Shown here: piece after piece, positions 1-7,193 of the stretch | How the letters are laid out: each line of letters opens with the position of its first letter | Position numbering within the stretch: the first letter of the stretch is position 1 | Source of the DNA: Acidovorax sp. HMWF029 | GTDB lineage: Bacteria > Pseudomonadota > Gammaproteobacteria > Burkholderiales > Burkholderiaceae_C | Direction: 5' to 3' | NCBI RefSeq assembly: GCF_003060895.1 | Contig: NZ_QAIH01000153.1 | Span: forward strand, 1 to 33,136 | DNA length: 33,136 nt | Translations under genes and position numbers: made by a program | Notes under the pieces: generated by a model | The model's input: the letters and a program-made list of their open reading frames with translations, nothing else | Told to the model about the DNA's origin: nothing | Database searches by the model: none

Positions 1-969
1 GTAGCACCGCCTCCCGCCCCGGTGCCCGCACCCGCTGCCCCCGTGCCCGCACCGGCCCCCGTGGCGGCCGAGCGCAAGGGCTGGCTCGACCGCCTCAAGG
101 CCGGGCTGCGCAAGACCGGCAGCAGCATTGCCACCGTGTTCACCGGCACGCAGATCGACGATGCGCTGTATGAAGAGCTGGAAGAGGCCCTGCTCATGGC
201 CGACACCGGTGTCAAGGCCACGGCCCACCTGCTGGCCGACCTCAAGCGCCGCGTGAAGGAAGCCAAGGCCACCGACCCCGCCGCCGTCAAGGGCCTGCTG
301 GCCGATGCGCTGGCCGACCTGCTGCGCCCGCTCGAAAAAGGCCTGGTGATTGGCGAGCACACCCCCACCGTGATCATGGTGGCGGGCGTGAACGGCGCGG
401 GCAAGACCACATCGATTGGCAAGCTCACCAAACACCTGGCAGACGAAGGCGCTGCCGTGCTGCTGGCCGCCGCCGACACGTTCCGCGCCGCTGCGCGCGA
501 GCAGCTGGGCGTGTGGGCCGACCGCAACACGGTCGAGATCGTGAGCCAGGAAGGTGGCGACCCCGCCGCCGTGAGTTTTGACGCCGTGACCGCAGGCAAG
601 GCACGTGGCAAGGACGTGGTGCTGGTGGACACCGCCGGGCGCCTGCCCACGCAGCTGCACCTGATGGAAGAGCTGAAAAAGATCCGCCGCGTGGTGACCA
701 AGGCGGACGCCACTGCCCCGCACGAGGTGCTGCTGGTGATCGATGGCAACACCGGCCAGAACGCGCTGGCCCAGGTGCGCGCATTCGACGATGCGTTGCA
801 GCTCACCGGCCTTGTCGTGACCAAACTCGACGGCACCGCCAAGGGCGGCGTGCTGGCCGCGATTGCGCAGGAGCGCCCCATCCCGGTGTACTTCATCGGC
901 GTGGGCGAAAAACTCGAAGACCTGGAAACCTTCAACGCCCGCGAGTTCGCGCAGGCCCTGCTGGCCTGA
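1..969 (+). CDS. ftsY: FtsY, signal recognition particle receptor (5' end outside window)
   Basis: FtsY is the membrane-associated GTPase that receives the SRP-ribosome complex and hands it to the Sec translocon. The reading frame is open at base 1, so the start lies upstream; the in-frame GTG at 22 is not a convincing start. The visible N-terminus is a low-complexity Ala/Pro stretch typical of the variable A region. It is followed by the helical N domain and then the GTPase G domain. Visible motifs are the P-loop GVNGAGKTT (about residue 122 counting from the GTG), DTFRAAAREQL, the G3 motif DTAGRLP and the specificity motif TKLDGTAKGG. The gene ends with TGA at 967-969 and is followed by an intrinsic terminator. 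Every NG-domain motif is present, so the family call is very safe. Confidence 0.97.
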   Translation, partial: VAPPPAPVPAPAAPVPAPAPVAAERKGWLDRLKAGLRKTGSSIATVFTGTQIDDALYEELEEALLMADTGVKATAHLLADLKRRVKEAKATDPAAVKGLLADALADLLRPLEKGLVIGEHTPTVIMVAGVNGAGKTTSIGKLTKHLADEGAAVLLAAADTFRAAAREQLGVWADRNTVEIVSQEGGDPAAVSFDAVTAGKARGKDVVLVDTAGRLPTQLHLMEELKKIRRVVTKADATAPHEVLLVIDGNTGQNALAQVRAFDDALQLTGLVVTKLDGTAKGGVLAAIAQERPIPVYFIGVGEKLEDLETFNAREFAQALLA

Positions 970-1019
970 CACAGCGCCCGGAACCGGCAGCCCTGCACGG
1001 CAGCCTGGCCCACCCCTCC

Positions 1020-1048
1020 ATGGCCCCTGCGGGGGCCATTTTCAGTTT
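1020..1048 (+). terminator. Rho-independent terminator after ftsY
   Basis: An 8-bp perfect stem (ATGGCCCC at 1020-1027 with GGGGCCAT at 1032-1039) encloses a 4-base loop and is followed by TTTTCAGTTT. It lies about 50 bases past the ftsY stop and before the next gene, which has its own ribosome binding site. Confidence 0.7.
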
Positions 1049-1104
1049 ACGAATCGCAACAATTCCCCCATGATGGGTCCTCCCCCGAAAAAGCACGGAG
1101 GCCC

Positions 1105-3762
1105 ATGTTCATCGAGCTGGTCAAAGGCGTTGCCTTGCTGTTAGCGCTGTGTTTTCTGCACGGCTTCAACATCCGCCTGTGGCGCCACCGCCCGTTGGTG
1201 GGCCAGGCTTTTTCGGGGCTGATCTTTGGCGGCATCTGCGTGGTGGGCATGCTCACCCCCGTAGTGCTCATGCCCGGCGTGATTTTTGACGCACGCTCGG
1301 TCGTGCTCAGCATGGCGGGGCTGTTTGGCGGGCCCCTGGTGGCCTGCATCGCTGCAGCCATGGCTGCCACGGGGCGCCTGTGGCTGGGCGGCACCGGCGC
1401 CGAGGTGGGCCTGATGGTGATTGCGCTTTGCACCGTGATGGGCCTGCTCTACCGCGAAGCACGCGCACGCGCCAAGGTGGGGGTGCGGCCGGTGCCGCTG
1501 GCCGTGTTCGGGCTGCTGCTGCACCTGGCGGTGATAGCGGTGTTCCAGCTGCTACCGCCCGAGGTGGTACAGCGCGTCAACCATACCCTGGCACTGCCTT
1601 TCTTGCTCACCTTCCCCCCCGCCACCGTGGCACTGGGCCTGCTGCTGCACGATGTGGAAGAGCGCATGGCCACGGAACACGCACTGGTCGGCACGGCCGC
1701 ACGCCTGAACGCCATCGCCCATGCCATCCCCGATGTGCTGCTGGTGCTGGACGCCCAGGGACGCTATGTGGAAGTGATCTCTCCCGACGACTCGACGCTG
1801 TCCGCAAGCGCACCTGAGCTCATCGGCAAGCGCTTGCATGAAGTGCTGCCCGCCCAGCAGGCCGACCGCTTCATGGCGCTGATTCGGGAGACACTTGCCT
1901 CTGGCCAGACTCATACCATCGAGTACGAGATGCTGACGCTGTCCGGGCGGCGCCAGTTCGAGGGGCGCACCCAGCCCCTGGGGGTGCAAGTGGGCGGCCA
2001 GGCCGCCGTGGTATTTCTGGCCCGCGACATCACCAAGCGCAATCAGGTGGAGAGCGCGTTGCGCGAGTCGGAGCTGCGCTTTCGCTCGCTGCTGCGCAAC
2101 ATCCCATCCATCTCCGTGCAAGGCTACCTGGAGGACGGTACCACCAGCTATTGGAATATGGCGTCCGAACACCTCTACGGCTATACCGCTGAAGAGGCAT
2201 TGGGCGCCAACCTGCTCGACCTCATCATTCCGCCCCCCATGCGCGAGGCCGTGCGCAGCAACGTGCAGCACATGTTCAAGACGGGCGAGGTCATCCCGGC
2301 ATGCGAGTTGCAGCTGCAGCGCAAGGATGGCTCGCCGGTGGATGTGTTCTCCAGCCACGCCTACATCCAGGTGCCCGGCCACCCGCCCGAGATGTTCTGC
2401 ATCGACATTGATATCTCAGGCCGAAAGGCCGCCGAAGACGAGGCGCGCTACCTGGCGTTCTACGACGCCCTCACCCAACTGCCCAACCGCCGCCTGCTGG
2501 TGGACCGGCTGCAACAGGTGCTGGTCAACGGCGCGCGCTCGGGCCTGACCACGGCCGTGCTGTTTGTGGACCTGGACAACTTCAAGACTCTGAACGACAC
2601 CCGGGGCCACGAAGTGGGCGATCTGCTGCTCAAGGAAGTGGCACAACGCCTGCGCGGCTGCGTGCGCGAGCAAGACACCGTGGCTCGCCTGGGCGGCGAC
2701 GAATTTGTGGTGGTGCTGCAAAACCTGAGCAGCGACGCCACCGAAGCCGCAGCCCAGACGCGCACTCTGGGCGAGCTGATCCTGGCCCAGCTGCGCCAGC
2801 CTTACGAACTGGCTGGGCATGAGCACCATTTTTCAGCCAGCATCGGTGCCACGCTGCTGCGCCACCACCGTGACTCGGTGGACGAAGTGCTCAAGCAGGC
2901 CGACATGGCCATGTACCGCGCCAAGGACGCGGGGCGCAACACCCTGCGCTTCTTCGACCCCGACATGCAGCAGGCCGTGAACCGCCGCGCGCTGCTGGAG
3001 ACCGAACTGCACAATGGCCTGCGGCAGGCGCAGTTTCTGCTGCTCTACCAGCCGCAGGTGGACAGCCAGGGCCACATCACCGGCGCCGAGGCCCTGGTGC
3101 GCTGGCGCCATCCCGTGCACGGCATGGTGTCGCCCGCCGAGTTCATCCCGCTGGCCGAGGAATCGGGACTGATCCTGCCCCTGGGCCACTGGGTCATGGA
3201 AACCGCCCTGCGCCAGCAGGCTCGCTGGCGGCAAGAGCCGGGCTTTGCCCGCCTCAGCCTCGCCATCAACGTGAGTGCCCGCCAGTTTCTGCAAGAAGAT
3301 TTTGTGGCCCAGGTTCTGGCGCTGCTGCAAAGCACCGGGGCCGACCCCGCGCAGATCAAGCTGGAGCTGACCGAAAGCCTGCTGCTGGACAACGTAGACA
3401 GCGTCATCGCCACCATGCAGGCCCTCAAAACCCACGGCCTGGGCTTTTCGCTGGACGACTTTGGCACCGGCTACTCTTCGCTCAGCTACCTCAAGCGCCT
3501 GCCGCTCGACCAGATCAAGATCGACCAGGGCTTTGTGCGCGACGTGCTGCTGGACCCCAGCGACGCCGCCATTGCGCGCTCCATCATCGGGCTGGCGGGC
3601 AGCCTGGGCCTGGATGTGATCGCCGAGGGCGTGGAAACCACCGAGCACCACCAGTTTCTGCTATCGCACGGCTGCCAGACCTTCCAGGGCTACCTGTTCG
3701 GCCGCCCACTGGCGCTGGAAGACTTCGAGCGGCAGGTGCGGCAGGTGCGGCAGGCCGCTTAA
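1105..3762 (+). CDS. Membrane-anchored PAS-PAS-GGDEF-EAL cyclic-di-GMP enzyme
   Basis: This 885-residue protein probably makes and/or degrades cyclic-di-GMP at the inner membrane. Residues 1-185 form several hydrophobic helices. They resemble the 5TMR-LYT sensor region of LytS-type proteins, including a stretch with FDARSVVLS and GLFGGP. Two PAS domains follow (about 200-310 and 320-440). The GGDEF domain has an intact GGDEF at 530-534, with an RxxD inhibitory-site motif (REQD) just upstream. The EAL domain begins with EAL at 662-664 and keeps the key catalytic motifs NVSARQF, ELTES, DDFGTGYSSL, KID and EGVET. Both halves therefore look catalytically competent; which one dominates cannot be read from sequence. 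A GGAGG ribosome binding site just upstream supports the ATG at 1105. The gene stands alone. Confidence 0.92.
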   Translation: MFIELVKGVALLLALCFLHGFNIRLWRHRPLVGQAFSGLIFGGICVVGMLTPVVLMPGVIFDARSVVLSMAGLFGGPLVACIAAAMAATGRLWLGGTGAEVGLMVIALCTVMGLLYREARARAKVGVRPVPLAVFGLLLHLAVIAVFQLLPPEVVQRVNHTLALPFLLTFPPATVALGLLLHDVEERMATEHALVGTAARLNAIAHAIPDVLLVLDAQGRYVEVISPDDSTLSASAPELIGKRLHEVLPAQQADRFMALIRETLASGQTHTIEYEMLTLSGRRQFEGRTQPLGVQVGGQAAVVFLARDITKRNQVESALRESELRFRSLLRNIPSISVQGYLEDGTTSYWNMASEHLYGYTAEEALGANLLDLIIPPPMREAVRSNVQHMFKTGEVIPACELQLQRKDGSPVDVFSSHAYIQVPGHPPEMFCIDIDISGRKAAEDEARYLAFYDALTQLPNRRLLVDRLQQVLVNGARSGLTTAVLFVDLDNFKTLNDTRGHEVGDLLLKEVAQRLRGCVREQDTVARLGGDEFVVVLQNLSSDATEAAAQTRTLGELILAQLRQPYELAGHEHHFSASIGATLLRHHRDSVDEVLKQADMAMYRAKDAGRNTLRFFDPDMQQAVNRRALLETELHNGLRQAQFLLLYQPQVDSQGHITGAEALVRWRHPVHGMVSPAEFIPLAEESGLILPLGHWVMETALRQQARWRQEPGFARLSLAINVSARQFLQEDFVAQVLALLQSTGADPAQIKLELTESLLLDNVDSVIATMQALKTHGLGFSLDDFGTGYSSLSYLKRLPLDQIKIDQGFVRDVLLDPSDAAIARSIIGLAGSLGLDVIAEGVETTEHHQFLLSHGCQTFQGYLFGRPLALEDFERQVRQVRQAA

Positions 3763-4194
3763 TGTGAACCAACTTTCATGGTCCAAAGCGGCTCTGCCAC
3801 CGAAGCCGTGAAACTAAGAGCCGCCAACAAAACCGTTTCCGGCGTCGTTGCCTCGACCTGTCGTACTACGCGTACTACACGTATTGGCCACGACGCAGCG
3901 CCTAGGCAGAACCGCATCGCTGAGTTTTTGTTCGCTACTGACAGATTGGCGGGTGTTGCGTTTCGCTTTTGAATCCGCCCCTTGTAGATAGCATTTGTGC
4001 GGGCCGTTGAAGATCCGCTCGGGCACCGCGTGATCGAGTGCGCTCATGTGCGGGAGACGGAGCAGAGAGTAGGCACACGCCCATGATAACTACCAAAAGC
4101 ATAGCAACAAATCCTTTACAGACAGGCGGAAAGCCTCATTTTCATGGAAACTACAGCCCCTAGAATCACACACAACCCAAAGGGAACTCCTGGC
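3763..4194. other. Long intergenic region upstream of rpoH, no gene seen
   Basis: About 430 bases without a convincing gene separate the GGDEF-EAL gene from the CIRCE site. Short open frames on both strands resemble no protein and lack good start signals. Visible structure includes a direct repeat CGTACTAC at 3862-3869 and 3871-3878. These copies sit between the inverted arms GCGTCGT (3842-3848) and ACGACGC (3890-3896). The part from about 4080 is AT-richer and probably holds the rpoH promoter region. Confidence 0.6.
4139..4166 (+). promoter_or_regulatory. Candidate sigma-70-type promoter for rpoH
   Basis: A -10-like TAGAAT at 4161-4166 lies 16 bases after a weak -35-like TTTTCA at 4139-4144. 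This would start transcription near 4173, upstream of the CIRCE operator, putting CIRCE in the 5' leader as is common for HrcA-controlled genes. The assignment is by eye only. An alternative TAATAT at 4219-4224 has no matching -35. Confidence 0.35.
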
Positions 4195-4221
4195 TTAGCA
4201 CTCAATCAGAGAGAGTGCTAA
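4195..4221 (+). promoter_or_regulatory. CIRCE operator (HrcA binding site) upstream of rpoH
   Basis: The left arm TTAGCACTC (4195-4203) and right arm GAGTGCTAA (4213-4221) are separated by exactly nine bases. This is a perfect match to the CIRCE consensus TTAGCACTC-N9-GAGTGCTAA bound by the heat-shock repressor HrcA. It lies 30 bases before the rpoH start codon, and the rpoH ribosome binding site (AGAGGAAAGGA, about 4233-4243) falls between them. HrcA itself is not in the window. Confidence 0.95.
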
Positions 4222-4251
4222 TATCTTGGCTTAGAGGAAAGGATTCCTGGA

Positions 4252-5193
4252 ATGAACATTCAATCTGGAACCGCGACGATGCCCCTGGCTCCCGCCAACC
4301 CTTGGGCGTTGGTGCCTGCGCTGGGCAACCTGGACGCCTACATTTCGGCCGTCAATCGCCTGCCCCTGCTCACGCACGAAGAAGAGCAGACCTATGCACG
4401 CCAGCTCAAGGACAACAACGATGTGGACGCCGCTGGTCGGCTGGTGATGTCGCACCTGCGCCTGGTGGTCTCGATTTCGCGCCAGTATCTGGGCTATGGC
4501 CTGCCCCACGGCGACCTGATTCAGGAAGGCAATGTGGGCCTGATGAAGGCCGTCAAACGCTTTGACCCGGACCAGGGTGTGCGTCTGGTGAGCTATGCCA
4601 TGCACTGGATCAAGGCCGAGATTCACGAGTACATCCTGAAAAACTGGCGCATGGTGAAGGTGGCAACCACCAAGGCACAGCGCAAACTGTTCTTCAATCT
4701 GCGCTCGATGAAGCAGGGCTTCAAGGCCGATGCTGCAGCAGCAGACGCGGCCACGCACCGCGACACGCTTTCGGACCACGAAATCGACTCGGTGGCGGCG
4801 CAGCTGAACGTGAAGCGCGAGGAAGTGATCGAGATGGAAACCCGCATGTCGGGCGGTGATGTGCTGCTGGACCCTGCCCCGTCGGACGATGGCGAACAGG
4901 CGTTTGGCCCCATTGCCTACCTGGCCGACGGATCGCATGAGCCCACGGCCATGATTGAGTCGCGCCAGCGTGATGCGCTGGCCACCGATGGCATTGCCAC
5001 GGCCCTGGCCAGCCTGGACGACCGCAGCCGCCGCATCGTGGAAGAGCGCTGGCTCAAGGTCAACGACGACGGCACGGGCGGCATGACGCTGCACGAGCTG
5101 GCGGCTGTGTATGGCGTGAGCGCCGAGCGCATCCGCCAGATCGAAGTGGCGGCGATGAAGAAGATGAAAAAGGCGCTGGCCGAGTACGCCTGA
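4252..5193 (+). CDS. rpoH: RNA polymerase heat-shock sigma factor sigma-32
   Basis: Sigma-32 directs RNA polymerase to heat-shock promoters. The 313-residue product is a little longer than the enterobacterial protein of about 285 residues. Region 2 contains HLRLVVSISRQY and GDLIQEGNVGLMKAVKRFDP (about 68-106). The sigma-32-specific RpoH box is QRKLFFNLR at 143-151, which separates it from other group 3/4 sigma factors. Region 4.2 forms the C-terminal helix-turn-helix (LHELAAVYGVSAERIRQIE, about 276-294). The ATG at 4252 is preceded by a purine-rich AGAGGAAAGGA. The gene is monocistronic, with a strong terminator 46 bases after its stop. Its leader carries a perfect CIRCE site, so HrcA repression is expected (inferred, not demonstrated). 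Confidence 0.97.
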   Translation: MNIQSGTATMPLAPANPWALVPALGNLDAYISAVNRLPLLTHEEEQTYARQLKDNNDVDAAGRLVMSHLRLVVSISRQYLGYGLPHGDLIQEGNVGLMKAVKRFDPDQGVRLVSYAMHWIKAEIHEYILKNWRMVKVATTKAQRKLFFNLRSMKQGFKADAAAADAATHRDTLSDHEIDSVAAQLNVKREEVIEMETRMSGGDVLLDPAPSDDGEQAFGPIAYLADGSHEPTAMIESRQRDALATDGIATALASLDDRSRRIVEERWLKVNDDGTGGMTLHELAAVYGVSAERIRQIEVAAMKKMKKALAEYA

Positions 5194-5238
5194 GCCTGTG
5201 GGCAGCGGGGTTAATATCCCCGGCTGCAGAAGTTGCCT

Positions 5239-5273
5239 CACGGGGCCCCAGTTCTGGGGCCCCGTGTCGTTTT
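5239..5273 (+). terminator. Strong Rho-independent terminator after rpoH
   Basis: A perfect 12-bp stem (CACGGGGCCCCA at 5239-5250, TGGGGCCCCGTG at 5255-5266) with loop GTTC is followed by TCGTTTT. It closes the rpoH transcript before the ribosome binding site of the next gene at 5294-5300. Confidence 0.92.
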
Positions 5274-5309
5274 GGCCCCTGAATATTCTTGTTGAGGAGA
5301 CCCCTTCCC

Positions 5310-6347
5310 ATGTTGTCGTCACGCCCTGTTGTGTCCCGCCGTGCCTCTACCGTACTGATTGCGCTGGCAGCCGCCTCTCCCTGGGCCCTGGCCCAGAATG
5401 CTGCCAAGTCTGGCGCCACCGCTGCGGCCGCGCCCCTGGCATGGCCTACCAAGCCGCTCAAGATCATCGTGGGCTTTCCCGCCGGGTCTTCGCCCGACCT
5501 CACAGCGCGCACATTCACGGAGCCGCTGTCAAAGGCCCTGGGCCAGCCGGTGATTGTGGAAAACAAGGTGGGAGCAGGCGGCAACATTGCGGCCGATGCC
5601 GTGGCCAAGGCGCGCGACGACCACACCATCGGCCTGATGATCAATGGCAACATGACCATTGCCAAGATGCTGAATCCGGCCGTGCCTTACGACCCGCTCA
5701 AAGATCTTGCACCGCTGAGCCTCATCGGCACATCGCCCCTGATCCTGACGGCGCCCGTGAGCCTGCCCGGGGTGCCCGCCAACAGCAGCGCCCGCGATTT
5801 CTTTGTGGCGGCCCGCAATGGTGGCGACAAGTGGAGCTATGGCACGCCGGGCGTGGGCACGGTGGGCCACATTGGCACCGAGCTGCTCAAGTCGCGCAGC
5901 AACATCAACCCGGTGCATGTGCCCTACCCGGGCTACCCGCAGGTGGCCACCGCCATGCTGGGCGGGCAGTTACAGATGGCCCTGCTGCCCCCCGCACTGG
6001 CGCAGGCCCAGGTGCGTGCGGGCAAGCTGCGCGCGATTGGTGTGACGTCTTCCGGGCGCAGCCCGCTGGCGCCTGATGTGCCCAGCCTGGCCGAAGCAGG
6101 TATCAGCAACTTCAATCTGGAAATCTGGAACGCGTTTGCAGCGCCTTCGACCCTGCCCAAGCCCATCCAGGCCAAGCTGGCGGCGCTGATCAGCGATATT
6201 GCCCGCAGCGAAGAGGTGCGTGGCAAGCTGTTCCAGCAGGGCTGGCAGACGGTCGGCTCGTCGCCCGAAGGGCTGGCCAACCGCGTCAAGGCAGACACCA
6301 ATCTGCTGGGCGGGGTGATTGCCATGCGCGGCATCAAGGCGGAGTAA
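5310..6347 (+). CDS. Bug/TctC-family periplasmic solute-binding protein
   Basis: Bug proteins are periplasmic receptors, related to TctC of tripartite tricarboxylate transporters, that usually bind small carboxylates. I place the start at ATG 5310 rather than the in-frame TTG at 5289. GAGGAGA at 5294-5300 sits nine bases before the ATG and would fall inside a TTG-started gene. The 345-residue product begins with a signal peptide (RRASTVLIALAAASPWALA, then QN). The mature start WPTKPLKIIVGFPAGSSPDLTAR and the region ending VENKVGAGGNIAADAVAKA are classic Bug features. No TctA or TctB transporter subunits are adjacent, so this is one of the many orphan Bug receptors of betaproteobacteria. The ligand is unknown. 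Confidence 0.93.
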   Translation: MLSSRPVVSRRASTVLIALAAASPWALAQNAAKSGATAAAAPLAWPTKPLKIIVGFPAGSSPDLTARTFTEPLSKALGQPVIVENKVGAGGNIAADAVAKARDDHTIGLMINGNMTIAKMLNPAVPYDPLKDLAPLSLIGTSPLILTAPVSLPGVPANSSARDFFVAARNGGDKWSYGTPGVGTVGHIGTELLKSRSNINPVHVPYPGYPQVATAMLGGQLQMALLPPALAQAQVRAGKLRAIGVTSSGRSPLAPDVPSLAEAGISNFNLEIWNAFAAPSTLPKPIQAKLAALISDIARSEEVRGKLFQQGWQTVGSSPEGLANRVKADTNLLGGVIAMRGIKAE

Positions 6348-6388
6348 ATCACGCGGGCCTGTGGCACACATTTTGTTGCAGTGCGTCT

Positions 6389-6427
6389 AAAACCCGGGTA
6401 AGGTCCCAGCACCTGCCCGGGTTTTTT
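6389..6427 (+). terminator. Rho-independent terminator after the Bug gene
   Basis: AAAACCCGGG (6389-6398) pairs with CCCGGGTTTT within 6416-6427 and runs directly into a T tract. The loop can form a small inner stem (AGGT 6401-6404 with ACCT 6411-6414), making an extended hairpin. Confidence 0.88.
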
Positions 6428-6485
6428 CATTCCGGGCGTCCTGACTGCCTCCATCCCCCGGAAGATTGCCCGTTGCCACCGCTCC

Positions 6486-7190
6486 ATGAAATCTGAATCC
6501 CTCGCCCGCAACGGCGGGTGCACGCTGTGCGTTGGCCGGCCGGACTGCCTTCTGGGTCGGCAAGACGAAGAACGCCGCAGTCGGTGGGCCCCCTTGGTGG
6601 TGGAGCGGACCATGCGCAAGGGTGAACTGCTTTTGCAGCAAGGCGAACAACCCCACACCTTCCAGATTGTCAAAACCGGCACTGTCATGCTGCTTTGCAG
6701 CGGCGACGACCGGGTGGAGCGGCCTGTCGGGTTGTTCGGCTTCGGGCAGCCACTGGGCACCACAGGGCTGGTCCAGCAGGCCGCCGCCGTGTCCTGCCGC
6801 GCGTTGACGACGGGGCGGCTGTGCGAGGTACCCATTGCGGCTGCCAGCGAGCAAGGCCTGCTTGACGAGGTGTTCATGCGGGGACTGGCGCAAAGCTATG
6901 CACAAACCAATGCCCGGCTGGCCGAGTGGGCCCGCATTGTGCGGATTCGTGGCGTGGCGGGCCAGTTGGCCGCCGCCCTGCTGCAGCTGGCCCGCATACA
7001 GCGCAGCAGCTTGGTGCGCCTGCCCAGCCACTTGGTGCTGGCTGACCTGCTTTCGACCACGCGAGAGACCATTGCCCGTGCACTGCGCCAGTTGGCGCTG
7101 CAGCAGGGTCTGGTGCGACACGACCGCTGGCACTGCGAGATCCAGCGCGAAGTCCTTCTGGGCCTGGCCGGCGGACAGCGGTCGGCCTGA
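6486..7190 (+). CDS. FNR-like transcription regulator with a predicted [4Fe-4S] cysteine set
   Basis: This 234-residue Crp/Fnr-family regulator has an N-terminal cyclic-nucleotide-type beta-roll and a C-terminal helix-turn-helix (LADLLSTTRETIARALRQL, about 185-203). Cysteines 12, 15 and 21 have the C-x2-C-x5-C spacing of the FNR cluster ligands. Cys113 in RLCEVP lines up with the fourth FNR ligand in VCEIP. It is therefore probably an oxygen sensor that dimerises through a [4Fe-4S] cluster under low oxygen, rather than a cAMP-binding CRP. In the recognition helix, the FNR residues Glu and Arg are kept (RETIAR), but the Ser between them is Ala, so half-site preference may differ. No clear ribosome binding site is seen. 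The gene ends three bases before the stop of the convergent GGDEF-EAL gene. Confidence 0.87.
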   Translation: MKSESLARNGGCTLCVGRPDCLLGRQDEERRSRWAPLVVERTMRKGELLLQQGEQPHTFQIVKTGTVMLLCSGDDRVERPVGLFGFGQPLGTTGLVQQAAAVSCRALTTGRLCEVPIAAASEQGLLDEVFMRGLAQSYAQTNARLAEWARIVRIRGVAGQLAAALLQLARIQRSSLVRLPSHLVLADLLSTTRETIARALRQLALQQGLVRHDRWHCEIQREVLLGLAGGQRSA

Positions 7191-7193
7191 TCT

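Noticed and set aside
3778-4047. Short open frames upstream of rpoH
   Set aside because: No recognisable protein, no ribosome binding site, and overlapping frames on both strands.
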